NCBI GenBank assembly: GCA_025359245.1
Contig: JANYGW010000049.1
Location: forward strand, 43,324 to 107,323
From: Massilia sp.
GTDB lineage: Bacteria; Pseudomonadota; Gammaproteobacteria; Burkholderiales; Burkholderiaceae_D
Direction: 5' to 3'
DNA: 64,000 nucleotides
Shown here: piece after piece, positions 1 through 8,436 of the stretch
Layout: every line of letters begins with the position of its first letter
How positions within the stretch are numbered: position 1 is the first letter of the stretch
The notes under the pieces: generated by a model
Seen by the model: only the letters and a program-made list of their open reading frames with translations
What the model was told of the DNA's origin: nothing
Databases searched by the model: none
Program-made: the position numbers and the translations under genes

Positions 1-83
1 GCGGCGTCGAGCGGGCTTTCGGGCGCCGAGGTTTTGCCGCAGGCGGTCAAGGCGATCGCGAATATGAGTATCAGTTTTTTCAT
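1..83 (-). CDS. Putative lipoprotein, N-terminus only (runs off the window)
   Basis: Only the first 27 codons lie in the window. The peptide begins MKKLILIFAIALTAC, a short basic start, a hydrophobic stretch and a lipobox (LTAC) with the lipidated Cys at residue 15, followed by a Ser/Pro-containing linker. That predicts a membrane-anchored lipoprotein. The start ATG is at 83-81 with a GGAGAG-like Shine-Dalgarno site just upstream. The function cannot be judged because the mature protein is outside the window. Confidence 0.7.
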   Translation of the reverse strand, partial: MKKLILIFAIALTACGKTSAPESPLDA

Positions 84-187
84 TGTCTCTCCATTTTTTC
101 CAGATGATACACGACGAAAAACACTGACGCGTCACGTCTGGCAAAGCGCGCATCTGCGGGGACGCAGGAACAAATGCGACTCAGGTT

Positions 188-961
188 TTAGAAGATGAAC
201 TGCGCGCGCATGACGAAGCTCTTCGCTGCGCGCGTCGAATTGCGGCCCATCAGGTAGGCCGCTTCGTATTTGAATTCCTGCTTGCCGATCGGGTAGCTGC
301 CGAAAAAGGCCGGGCCAACGCGATGCGATTGCTGGTCGGACGGCAGCCAGTCATCCCACTGCCCGACTTCGCCAAACGCTTGCAGGCCGGGCTGGAACCA
401 GCTCTTCCAGCGGTATTTCATCTGCAGCTGGTAGGCCAGTTCGGTGTGATTGTCGCTGCCCGGCGTGGTGACCCGGTAGTCGCGCTGAAAGAACAGGTTG
501 GCGTTCAGTTGCACGCGGCCGATATCGGTTTTCAGGACCGGGCCCCATTCAAGCGCGTAGCCTTCTTCACGGTCCTGCGGCCGTTCTATCTTGGTATGCA
601 AGGCGACGTCGACGTCGAACTGGCCCTGGGTCAGCATGAAATCGTTTTGCCAGGCGGTTTCGACGTAATGCGCGGCGCCGTCGCCTACCCTGATCCAGCC
701 GCCATACAGTTCGGTGTACCAGCGGCTGGTGATGCCGTAGCCGATGCCGAGATCGGGCCCGGCGACAGTCTTGCCGCGATAGTGGGCGTTCCAGTATTTG
801 TAATCGATCGAGGCCTGGCCTTCCACATCATAGGTGGTGACCATGTAGTAGCTGGTGTCGGCCCAGGCCGGCGCAGGCACGGCGGCGCCGCACAGGGCGA
901 ACAGCGCGGCGGCAGCGATGCGGTTGAGCCGAGTGCGGGCAAGGATGTTCAGCGAGTTCAT
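188..961 (-). CDS. Exported beta-barrel-like outer-membrane protein, unknown function
   Basis: I start it at the ATG at 961-959 rather than at the longest open frame, because a signal peptide follows directly: basic residues, then AAAALFALCGAAVPAPAWA, with cleavage expected before DTSYY. The roughly 225-residue mature part is rich in aromatic and alternating polar/hydrophobic residues, and the chain ends in FVMRAQFIF. A terminal aromatic residue is the usual outer-membrane barrel insertion signal. The ligand or substrate is not recognisable. It is followed by a lipoprotein gene on the same strand about 100 bp away, so the two may be co-expressed. The barrel call is an inference from sequence texture, not from a named family. 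Confidence 0.6.
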   Translation of the reverse strand: MNSLNILARTRLNRIAAAALFALCGAAVPAPAWADTSYYMVTTYDVEGQASIDYKYWNAHYRGKTVAGPDLGIGYGITSRWYTELYGGWIRVGDGAAHYVETAWQNDFMLTQGQFDVDVALHTKIERPQDREEGYALEWGPVLKTDIGRVQLNANLFFQRDYRVTTPGSDNHTELAYQLQMKYRWKSWFQPGLQAFGEVGQWDDWLPSDQQSHRVGPAFFGSYPIGKQEFKYEAAYLMGRNSTRAAKSFVMRAQFIF

Positions 962-1081
962 TGTTGATAGTTTCCCAAAGCAATATTCTTGGACGCCCAA
1001 CAATTTATCGCGGCTGGAGAAGTATTGCAATGATATGTGTCAGATGTGCCGGCTTGCAACAGAGTTGCCTGCATTACCACG

Positions 1082-1585
1082 TCAATAATGCATGGCGCAT
1101 GTGTTGAGCCGGTTGTCAGCCCAATACGAATTCGTCAGTTGCCGCGCTCTCTTCGACACGCGCACATTGATGAATTCATCACCGCATTTCGGCGACAACG
1201 GAATGAATTTGTTCTGTTTGGGTGAATAGACATAGATTTGGTAGACCGTGGAAGTGCCCATGCCATCGTCGGTGTGCGCGATTGCGAAATCGGGCACGCC
1301 ATCGAAATTGTAATCGTCAACGCTGAGCCTCAAGTGTCTTTCCGTGTCAACCTGGATGATTTCCGTTATGGTTTTTTTCCGGCCCTTCAATGCCACCGTG
1401 ACCACATTTCCGTGGGCCGCCACCTCGGCGATTATCCCGTGCGAGGGCGCGAAGGTCAGCTTGCTGTCTTGCGCCGCGCACACGGAAGCGACTGTCAAGC
1501 CAACCAGGAAAAAGCCGATCTTCGCCCGTGCCGCAACGCACTTGTTCGATGGTAGGCGCACAGCGTGCGCGGTGTGGCCGTTCAT
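1082..1585 (-). CDS. Secreted XAC2610-like / FG-GAP-type protein
   Basis: The predicted start at 1585 gives 167 residues with a signal peptide ending in VCAA before QDSK. The mature part carries DYNFDGVPDFAIAHTDDG, the Asp-rich loop of FG-GAP/EF-hand-like repeats. In the XAC2610-related family this loop sits in a calcium-binding periplasmic protein; XAC2610 itself inhibits a lysozyme-type secreted effector. The gene lies directly downstream of the Tle1-type effector on the same strand, so a second immunity or accessory role is possible but unproven. No good Shine-Dalgarno site precedes 1585, so the start is uncertain. The family assignment rests on one motif plus overall shape. Confidence 0.5.
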   Translation of the reverse strand: MNGHTAHAVRLPSNKCVAARAKIGFFLVGLTVASVCAAQDSKLTFAPSHGIIAEVAAHGNVVTVALKGRKKTITEIIQVDTERHLRLSVDDYNFDGVPDFAIAHTDDGMGTSTVYQIYVYSPKQNKFIPLSPKCGDEFINVRVSKRARQLTNSYWADNRLNTCAMHY

Positions 1586-1663
1586 TTGGGCGATGTGTCG
1601 AGAAATGTGATGCGCTTGATCAGCGCAATAATCTCTGCGATCGCGGGAGCCTGTTTGCCTCAC

Positions 1664-1695
1664 ACGGCATACGGCATACGGCATACGGCATACGG
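1664..1695. repeat. 7-bp tandem repeat, (ACGGCAT) x about 4.6
   Basis: Four perfect copies of ACGGCAT followed by a partial copy (ACGG) lie between the effector stop codon and the start of the XAC2610-like gene. The unit is not a multiple of three. The tract lies in an in-frame upstream extension of the downstream gene, so copy-number change could alter that reading frame or the spacing between the genes. Confidence 0.9.
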
Positions 1696-1700
1696 AAAGA

Positions 1701-3761
1701 TCATGCAACAAGCGACTCAGAATCCAGGTCGATATTTTGATCCAGTCTCGCATATTCCAATTTTTCGTCACCACCGAGATAAATCACTCTCGGGTCCGAC
1801 GGCAATGTTGCGTCTTTTCCGAATCCGGCCAATGAATCATGAACATAATTTTCGAAGAAAGAAATGATCGTTTCATCCGTCATTCCTTTATCCTTGATGA
1901 ACTCATTCTCATACGCTTCCACTAGGATTCTGTAGTGCGGACGTAGTGTACTTCGCTGAGTAGCAAATCCTCGCTTGTATGTGCTAAGTCTTGGATTCTC
2001 CAATACTTCAAATATCGCTTGCGCATCCAACATCAGCTGCCTATCGTAAAGACTTATCAATTGAGATAGATCCGCCGTATTGGGGAGCGATCCGAATTTT
2101 GCTCTTGCTCCTCGCAGGGCATCCAGGCTCTTGATTTGTTCACGCTTTGCATCCGCGATGTTACCGTCTAATGCCGCCAGTTCTTCTTTTGAATTATTTG
2201 TGCGAGGCCCACTTTGCGCATAGACATATCGATTTTGACATGCTATCTCTAGCGCCTTCTTTGCGGCAAGATCCTTCTTTTCGAGTGCTTTTATCTCGCC
2301 TTCCAAATTGGCTCCTTCAGCCCTGTAGGAAACATTGCTTTTATCGATACGCAATGTTTCACTTCGATCACCTTTTAATTTTTGGTGTATTGAATGAAAT
2401 CGCCACTCATAGAATAATCTCGCATGCGCGTTAAACAAATTTCCTACCGTTAATGTAGCGACTTTAATCTTACTCATATAATAATTATAGTCTTTGACAG
2501 CATCAGGATCCAACTGAAAATCCACTTTACTAAAGTCAGACCACGCCTGCTCTGCCAACAACGGCACCCCCTTATTCAATGCAAGTTTATACATTTCCCG
2601 TAGAGTAATTAGCCCAAGCTTTTTATTGAATTGCAAACTTTTCCCGCCCTCGCCCAGCCGATAACTGCCGCCAACATCCGAATGCACGCCGGGATAGACA
2701 TATTCGTAAAAATGACCTGCCTTAATGATTTTTCCATGTTTATCAATACGGCTCACGCTATCAACGGGAAATGAGTTTCTAACTTCATGGCCAGCGACGA
2801 AATGCCGCACCTCTTCGACCATCTCTGGGATTTCCAATCGCCCGCCCCATCGTAGGTGCCCATCGTATCTTCCTGGGGCAGGATCAGCGCCGGGTTTTGC
2901 CTCCGGCGCAAATGCCAATACCTCTGGTCGAATGTCGGGGTAGATAGAGAGCCTGTTGGCTATATGGCTCTTCGTATCGCCATTCACAGCATCAATTTTT
3001 TCCATATTATTTGCAGCCATTGCCATCCCAACCGAGGCAACAGTATCAAATAGTCCCATGAATCGAATTCGAACTGGGTAGCCGCCAGGCATTAGTCTCC
3101 ATTGCCGCTTTGTATCTTGCTTGCAACGTTTTTCAACAAAGTCATAAATGAAAGCACGGGCCAAAGCAGAACCGCGGCTAAAACCAAAAACTGCGATATT
3201 TATCTCAACGATGGCATTTGCTGGATTTTTCGCAAGTTTTATATGCGCGTCCATTTTTTCATCAAAATGGGTAGAAGCCCAGTCCAGACGATTGGTTCCG
3301 TAATTCGCAAATGCCAATTCCTTGCTAGTTCCCCCTTCATCATTAATATCAGGAAAATACGTACCAACGCCGGGAATATAAATTCGATAAATACCTTTTG
3401 CGGACTCACCTGGCTTAGGCCCGGCCCCTCCATTATCTTCACTGCCTTTGTGCACTCGATACAATTTAGCTACATTGCTGTGCTTCAACCCATCCAAATC
3501 TGCGTTAAGATTATTCCCGGTTCCATCGAAAAAGAAAGAGAACCATAGCGTTTGTACGCAACTGCCCACTGGTCCGGTGGAAGTTGCATTATTTTTCATT
3601 TCCAGACCCAAACTCGCGAGTTTGCTGATGGAGACTTTGGGCGTTGCATCTGCCGGGATTTTAATACGTTGCTCTGCCGAATTGCGCATCCGGTCCGCAG
3701 GTTGACGTAACGGGGGCGCCAGCTTATCGCCGACTCCATCATTCTTTGGAAGAGTGGTCAT
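1701..3761 (-). CDS. T6SS phospholipase effector, Tle1-type (DUF2235)
   Basis: The 686-residue protein has the layout of DUF2235/Tle1 lipases: FFFDGTGNN at 76-84, the nucleophile elbow GFSRG with Ser195, the FMGLFDT segment with Asp239, and PGVHSDVGG with His360. These fit the Ser-Asp-His triad of alpha/beta-hydrolase phospholipases delivered by type VI secretion into neighbouring cells. The region after about residue 400 is less conserved and includes a charged, coiled-coil-like stretch (about 480-560). It follows VgrG, a DUF4123 adaptor and a small lipoprotein on the same strand, the expected delivery and immunity context. Base composition is clearly AT-richer than in the flanking genes, and no Shine-Dalgarno site is visible before the ATG at 3761. 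Lateral acquisition is likely. Confidence 0.88.
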   Translation of the reverse strand: MTTLPKNDGVGDKLAPPLRQPADRMRNSAEQRIKIPADATPKVSISKLASLGLEMKNNATSTGPVGSCVQTLWFSFFFDGTGNNLNADLDGLKHSNVAKLYRVHKGSEDNGGAGPKPGESAKGIYRIYIPGVGTYFPDINDEGGTSKELAFANYGTNRLDWASTHFDEKMDAHIKLAKNPANAIVEINIAVFGFSRGSALARAFIYDFVEKRCKQDTKRQWRLMPGGYPVRIRFMGLFDTVASVGMAMAANNMEKIDAVNGDTKSHIANRLSIYPDIRPEVLAFAPEAKPGADPAPGRYDGHLRWGGRLEIPEMVEEVRHFVAGHEVRNSFPVDSVSRIDKHGKIIKAGHFYEYVYPGVHSDVGGSYRLGEGGKSLQFNKKLGLITLREMYKLALNKGVPLLAEQAWSDFSKVDFQLDPDAVKDYNYYMSKIKVATLTVGNLFNAHARLFYEWRFHSIHQKLKGDRSETLRIDKSNVSYRAEGANLEGEIKALEKKDLAAKKALEIACQNRYVYAQSGPRTNNSKEELAALDGNIADAKREQIKSLDALRGARAKFGSLPNTADLSQLISLYDRQLMLDAQAIFEVLENPRLSTYKRGFATQRSTLRPHYRILVEAYENEFIKDKGMTDETIISFFENYVHDSLAGFGKDATLPSDPRVIYLGGDEKLEYARLDQNIDLDSESLVA

Positions 3762-3867
3762 ATTTTAATTATCATAAAATTATGAGTCAGTATACGAAAT
3801 CGTTAAAATTAATGATCTCTGATACGCCCTGAACCGCTTTTTTAACAGCGGCATCAAAAAATTGGTT

Positions 3868-4470
3868 TTATTTTTCCGGACGAATATTATTTGGACATTG
3901 TTTAAACGGAGTTTTATTCTCACGAGATTGATCCAGTTCCATTCGGGGCGGCGAACTGTGTTCCGTAATTGCGGCTTCGACATGGCCATCAGGATAAAAA
4001 TGAACTTCCAGATAGCGGGGATGTGCCGGAATATGCGGATCCATTTGGACTTCAGCTTCTTTGAAGAAACTATAAATTTCGTGATGTTTCTCGCCGTTAC
4101 TGAAAACGCCTTCATTAAATGTGCATGCATCGGCTTGCCATCGAACGGCGAGTTTCCAGGGACGTGCACCGATTACATAGCCGACGCAGCACGCACTTCC
4201 GCCGCCGCCTCCAGCAGGCCCACTTACGTGGAGATTTCCGCCGCCTTGCCCATCAGCGCTAAATTGATCGATGTAACGATTCGTGTAGTTGTATCCCGTG
4301 AGTGTTAAAGACACTTCCGTACCAGTTGGCAAAATTTTTTCCACCTCATCAGTCGCTGCTGCCATTGGAGACTGCTCTTTACATGCCGCCAATGTCGGCA
4401 AAAACATGATGGCGAAGATCAAGGATATCCACGCTTGAACCCATCCGTTTACGATCATATTTTTCCTCAT
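3868..4470 (-). CDS. DUF3304-type lipoprotein, probable immunity to the Tle1 effector
   Basis: This 200-residue protein begins with a lipoprotein signal (hydrophobic stretch, lipobox LAAC, Cys30). Its mature part includes a Gly-rich loop followed by SACCVGYV, then WKLAVRWQ, a layout I associate with DUF3304 proteins found beside T6SS phospholipases. Periplasmic lipoproteins are the usual antidotes to Tle lipases, which attack membranes from the periplasm. Its ATG overlaps the stop of the DUF4123 gene as ATGA (4470-4467), implying coupled translation, so the cell would make the antidote before the effector. The immunity role is inferred from location and lipidation. Confidence 0.72.
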   Translation of the reverse strand: MRKNMIVNGWVQAWISLIFAIMFLPTLAACKEQSPMAAATDEVEKILPTGTEVSLTLTGYNYTNRYIDQFSADGQGGGNLHVSGPAGGGGGSACCVGYVIGARPWKLAVRWQADACTFNEGVFSNGEKHHEIYSFFKEAEVQMDPHIPAHPRYLEVHFYPDGHVEAAITEHSSPPRMELDQSRENKTPFKQCPNNIRPEK

Positions 4471-5351
4471 GCGATTTCCTCTAATTCATTCTCTGCTTCA
4501 ACTTGTTCCACAGCTTGTGCCAGGCTCTGCTCGCCTGATTTGACAATCGACAAAGCGACAAGCCAATGTGGTTGGGAGGCAAAATTTTCACCGTACAATA
4601 AGGCCAAGGCACAGTATAGAGAAAGTTCGTGAATTGCCTGAATCCCTACAAGCCGCGCAGCACTGATACGGCGCATTATGAAATCGTGTCGGACTATCGG
4701 CGACAGTTTGTCGTATTGCTGAGGCAGCCCAGAAAGAAGTAAATCCGCGACTTGGTCCGGCTCGCTTGCTTGGATCAAATATCCCTCCTGTTCTTGCGTT
4801 AGCTTCAGCGGAATGTCATGCGAGTCAATTTCTGTAAACGTGGCGGCAACACGCTGTAAGTCGCCTTTGCGATCAACAAACCACCAGCAATCAGCTACAC
4901 ACAAGAATGCATTTTTTTGCTGCGCAGACAAAACCGTCATGAGTTCTTCGAATGTGCGTGTGTCGAAGAACCGAAGCACGACATCCATGTCATCGGGTAA
5001 ACTAGCGTCGAGGCGCGCTGCGAGTCGGAGTGCAAGTTCAGGCAACGAGAATGGCGATACCATGAATAGAACACTAGAACTATATGTGCCTTGCTCGCCA
5101 ATCCATCTCAGCAATGCTTGCTGCTGGTACGAATCGCTTCTTGTATCAATTTTGAAAAGCAGAGGCGCAACGGCCAATGCCCCCTCATCCCGCGAGTTGG
5201 CAAACAAACTTAGATATTCCACTCTTGTCTGAGCTAATTTTTTGGCGAGGCCTGGCATGCCCCCATGATCGATCAACGCGTATAGAAACCCGTGCGACGC
5301 GTGCAAGGGATCCTTAAAGCTCAAGTCAAGAATATTTTGAAGTGTCAGCAT
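4467..5351 (-). CDS. DUF4123 T6SS effector adaptor/chaperone
   Basis: The 294-residue soluble protein begins with a segment (about residues 20-140) of the DUF4123 type (YALIDHGGMPG, LLFKIDTRS, LRFFDTRTFEELM). DUF4123 proteins load a cognate effector onto the VgrG tip. It starts one base after the VgrG stop (TAA, A, ATG), with no strong independent Shine-Dalgarno site, so reinitiation is likely. Its end overlaps the start of the lipoprotein gene by four bases. Together these make a tight vgrG-adaptor-immunity-effector unit. Some of the distal residues may define specificity for the Tle1 protein encoded downstream. Confidence 0.83.
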   Translation of the reverse strand: MLTLQNILDLSFKDPLHASHGFLYALIDHGGMPGLAKKLAQTRVEYLSLFANSRDEGALAVAPLLFKIDTRSDSYQQQALLRWIGEQGTYSSSVLFMVSPFSLPELALRLAARLDASLPDDMDVVLRFFDTRTFEELMTVLSAQQKNAFLCVADCWWFVDRKGDLQRVAATFTEIDSHDIPLKLTQEQEGYLIQASEPDQVADLLLSGLPQQYDKLSPIVRHDFIMRRISAARLVGIQAIHELSLYCALALLYGENFASQPHWLVALSIVKSGEQSLAQAVEQVEAENELEEIA

Positions 5352-5352
5352 T

Positions 5353-8217
5353 TTATTTTAATGTGAACGGTGCACCGGCACGGCGAGCCTTAAGCATACA
5401 TTCAACGCATACCGATCTTGGAAGCGCTGGAAGAGCGTAATTCAACTTCTCTGGGCCAAAGAAAGTCTTTTTTCCTGCGTGAATGATGATCTTGCCTGGG
5501 CATTGGACCGTGATATTCCCACCATCAATCGTGATATTCGCCCCGCCCGCCGTCGACAAACTGATGCTCTTCGCCGCCGCCCAGTCGATATGCGCATTGG
5601 CACTGACCACATTGACTTCATCGCGCGCCTGCACGCTGAGTGTATCGGCCTGCGCCTGAATCTCGATCGCATCCTTGGCCGTGATCATCTGCAAACCAAC
5701 GCCGCCCTCGCCCGCCTTCATCGCCCCACCCAACACGCCAATCGCCTGCCCTGTGTGCACGCGCATCTGCCCGCCCGTGATGAACTGACTATCCTGCCCG
5801 CTCATCAAGGTCACCGTCTCACCGTTAGCCAGCTGCAGGCTCTGGCCGGCATTCACGCCCAGGCCAGCTTTCGCCGCAATGGCGATGATGGCGTCGGTCG
5901 CATGCGGCAGCTTGCCGTCGCCGGCGCTGACATTCTTTTCCGATGCGTCGGCCTTGGCCGCGCCTACGCTGTCGTTTCCGAGCATGCCCGACACCGCCGT
6001 CAAGAGCGCCTTGAGCGGCGCCGACTTCTCATCGAGCACGCTCTCATTGGCCTTGGCCGCCCCCACATGCGCAGACAAGGCCACCGTCTTGTGCGTCGTC
6101 GCCGCGCCGCTAAACGTCTCGGCCAGCGTCGTGGCCTGCTTCAGCATCGCGATGCCGGCCGCGTTGTCGCCTGCCGGATCGCGGCTGCCCGCATTGTGAT
6201 TGATCTTGTAGCTCGTGATCAGCAGCCCGGCCCCGGCGCGCACCGCGCCGTACGCATCGGTGCGCAGCTCGGCCCCGCTGCCGCGGAAGCTGCCGCGGTA
6301 ATTGTCCGCAGCATGGACCAGGTGCCCCAGATTGAGTTCGCTGGCCGCATGGCTGCTCTTCAACTGGATCCGGCCCTGCGCATCGGTGTCATCGAACAGC
6401 AGCTGGTTGTATCCCGACGCGCCAAACTCCTTGCTGCGCACGCCCCACTGCGCAGCGCCGTTCCGGTGGCCCGCCGTGTCGCCAGAGGCGCCGTGCCACA
6501 GCGGGCTATTCCCGCCCGCGACATTGCCCTGCGCCGACGGCCCGTGATCATGCGCCGGACCGAAACGCGACGCCTGGCTTTCGCCACCGGCAAGTCCCGC
6601 CGGCGTCGGCGCCACGCCGCCCTCGCCCTGGCCGTTGTACAAGGCGCCGACGATAATCGGCCGATCTATGTCGCCCTCAAGGAACTGGACCAGTACTTCG
6701 GTTCCAATGCGCGGCAAGAACTGACTGCCCATGCCGCCGCCGGCCGAGCGCTGCGCCACGCGCACCCAGCAACTCGCCTCGCCGGTTTCCTGCCAATGAA
6801 AGCGGATCCGCACGCGGCCAAGCCGGTCGCAATACAGTTCATCGGCGCCGCTGGCGCTGTCGTTGCCATCGGCGCCGACCACGATCGCGCTCTGCGACCC
6901 AGGTGCCGTCGGACGCGGATGGTTGCGCCCCGCGCTGTCCGCCAGTTGCGGGCGCCACACCACGTCCGCTGCCACCGCCTCGAAGCAGTTGGCGTAACCG
7001 GTCTTGCGCGCCTGCGCGATGGCCAGCGCGAAATCGTCCGGTTCATTGTCGCGCACGATTTCCTGCAGCAGTTCCGGGATCGGTCCAAACAGTTCAGCCA
7101 AGGCCTGCTGGGCCGGCGCCGGCAAATTATTCACGCCCACGCTGGCCACGCGCAGCACGGCAAATGCGGGCGCGTCGCCCAGCGACTGCAGCGGCGCGTC
7201 GAGTAGCGTCAGGCGCGTACCGGCGCGCAGAGTGCGCAAGGTCGAACGGCCGCGCCACAACTGGCTGCGCGCTTCCCTGCCTTGCATCTGCAGGTCGGCA
7301 TAGCGCTGCGCCTGGCCGCCGTTCGCATACGCATACTGCCCCGGCATGTCGAACGATTCGAGCGCCGGAATCTTGCTGCCATTTTGCAGGCGCGATGGCG
7401 TGCTCGCCGCCACCGCCTGCTTGGCCTTGTAGTCGTAACTGAGCACCGTTGTCAGCGATGCGCTGATGCTGCGCTCGGCCCGCAGGGACTGCACGGTATC
7501 CTGGCGTTCGCCGGCCCGCACGTTGTGGAAGCGGATGCCGCCGTCGGCGTCGCTGCTCGCGTCTTCCGGCACCGCGCTCAGTTGGGTGCTGTCGGAAAAC
7601 AGCACCGCGCCAGGCCCGTCTTCGGTCTGTTCGAAGCGCCAGGCCATGCCTTCCTCGGTCAGCAGCCGCTGCACAAAATCGAGGTCCGACTCGCGGTACT
7701 GGCAGCAATAGCTGCGCGCGACCGCATCGTCCATGAACGGCCCAGCCTCCTCGCTCCAGCGCCAGATCGCCAGCGGCGCGTAAGCGTCAAACACCGATTC
7801 GACAATCTCGATGACCGATTTGTCCTGCCACACGCGGCTGTTGCGCACCTGGCTCAAGCGCCACATCCATGGCGACAGGCGCAGCCGATAGCGCGCCAGG
7901 CCGCCTTCGCTGCCCAGCATCGCCACTTCGCTGATGTCGCCGCCAAAGCTGGCGCGGCTGCCGTCGGCCAGGCTCACTTCCAGCGTGGCCGGCTGGCCGA
8001 GCAGCGGCGCGAGGTCCAGATGGGCGTCGGTCGACAGCACGATCACGTCGCGTCCGCCGATGCCTTGCACGGCATCGTCGGCGGCGAAGGCTTCGACCAG
8101 CAAGCCACCGGAGCCGAGCTCGGCGCCGCCATCGCCCACGTTCAGCGCGTACAGCCTGCTCGCGCTCGCAAATTGCGATAGCGCAGCAGTGATCTGTTCA
8201 GTCAGGACGGAGCTCAT
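5353..8217 (-). CDS. vgrG: VgrG spike protein of the type VI secretion system
   Basis: The chosen ATG at 8217 gives about 954 residues; it has an AAAGG site eight to ten bases upstream, while the longer frame would need a TTG. Order of parts: a gp27/Rhs-like N-terminal half (SYCCQYRESDLDFVQRLLTEEG is the family hallmark), the gp5-type OB segment (RVRIRFHW, SCWVRVAQ, GTEVLVQFLEGD), a linker, and a C-terminal DUF2345 extension with beta-helical repeats. It ends in a Cys-containing tail (VCVECML). It forms the trimeric puncturing tip and carries the effector encoded downstream. The T6SS sheath and baseplate genes are not in the window, so this is a detached vgrG island. Confidence 0.95.
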   Translation of the reverse strand: MSSVLTEQITAALSQFASASRLYALNVGDGGAELGSGGLLVEAFAADDAVQGIGGRDVIVLSTDAHLDLAPLLGQPATLEVSLADGSRASFGGDISEVAMLGSEGGLARYRLRLSPWMWRLSQVRNSRVWQDKSVIEIVESVFDAYAPLAIWRWSEEAGPFMDDAVARSYCCQYRESDLDFVQRLLTEEGMAWRFEQTEDGPGAVLFSDSTQLSAVPEDASSDADGGIRFHNVRAGERQDTVQSLRAERSISASLTTVLSYDYKAKQAVAASTPSRLQNGSKIPALESFDMPGQYAYANGGQAQRYADLQMQGREARSQLWRGRSTLRTLRAGTRLTLLDAPLQSLGDAPAFAVLRVASVGVNNLPAPAQQALAELFGPIPELLQEIVRDNEPDDFALAIAQARKTGYANCFEAVAADVVWRPQLADSAGRNHPRPTAPGSQSAIVVGADGNDSASGADELYCDRLGRVRIRFHWQETGEASCWVRVAQRSAGGGMGSQFLPRIGTEVLVQFLEGDIDRPIIVGALYNGQGEGGVAPTPAGLAGGESQASRFGPAHDHGPSAQGNVAGGNSPLWHGASGDTAGHRNGAAQWGVRSKEFGASGYNQLLFDDTDAQGRIQLKSSHAASELNLGHLVHAADNYRGSFRGSGAELRTDAYGAVRAGAGLLITSYKINHNAGSRDPAGDNAAGIAMLKQATTLAETFSGAATTHKTVALSAHVGAAKANESVLDEKSAPLKALLTAVSGMLGNDSVGAAKADASEKNVSAGDGKLPHATDAIIAIAAKAGLGVNAGQSLQLANGETVTLMSGQDSQFITGGQMRVHTGQAIGVLGGAMKAGEGGVGLQMITAKDAIEIQAQADTLSVQARDEVNVVSANAHIDWAAAKSISLSTAGGANITIDGGNITVQCPGKIIIHAGKKTFFGPEKLNYALPALPRSVCVECMLKARRAGAPFTLK

Positions 8218-8395
8218 GCATGCCTTTTGGGTAAGGGGAAAGGACAAATCCACCAATAAACAGGACGGAAATATTTATCATAATACAATATTTCTGACAT
8301 GCAGGCGCTGTGCGGTGTGGGATTGCCGCAGCCCAACTTTAAGGGGAAATGATCGGGCGCTGAATAACGGCTGTTTTATCGTTGATCAGGATGTA

Positions 8396-8434
8396 CGTGT
8401 CCGCGGCCGGCCCGCGCGGGCCGGCGCGACACGG
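8396..8434 (-). terminator. Strong GC palindrome, possible terminator
   Basis: A perfect 20-base palindrome (8406-8425), flanked by CGTGT at 8396-8400 and its complement ACACG at 8430-8434, sits just after the stop of the gene ending at 8437 and before vgrG. There is no T-tract, so it would be a weak or factor-dependent terminator, or simply a structured spacer. It may separate the upstream gene from the vgrG transcript. Confidence 0.4.
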
Positions 8435-8436
8435 GC

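Noticed and set aside
3780..4169. A 129-codon minus-strand frame beside the effector lipoprotein
   Set aside because: It is an out-of-frame overlap with the DUF3304-type lipoprotein, and is basic and low in recognisable structure.
5479..7206. A 575-codon plus-strand frame opposite vgrG
   Set aside because: It is antisense to a well-recognised VgrG, and is composed of Arg/His/Ala-rich sequence with no motif.
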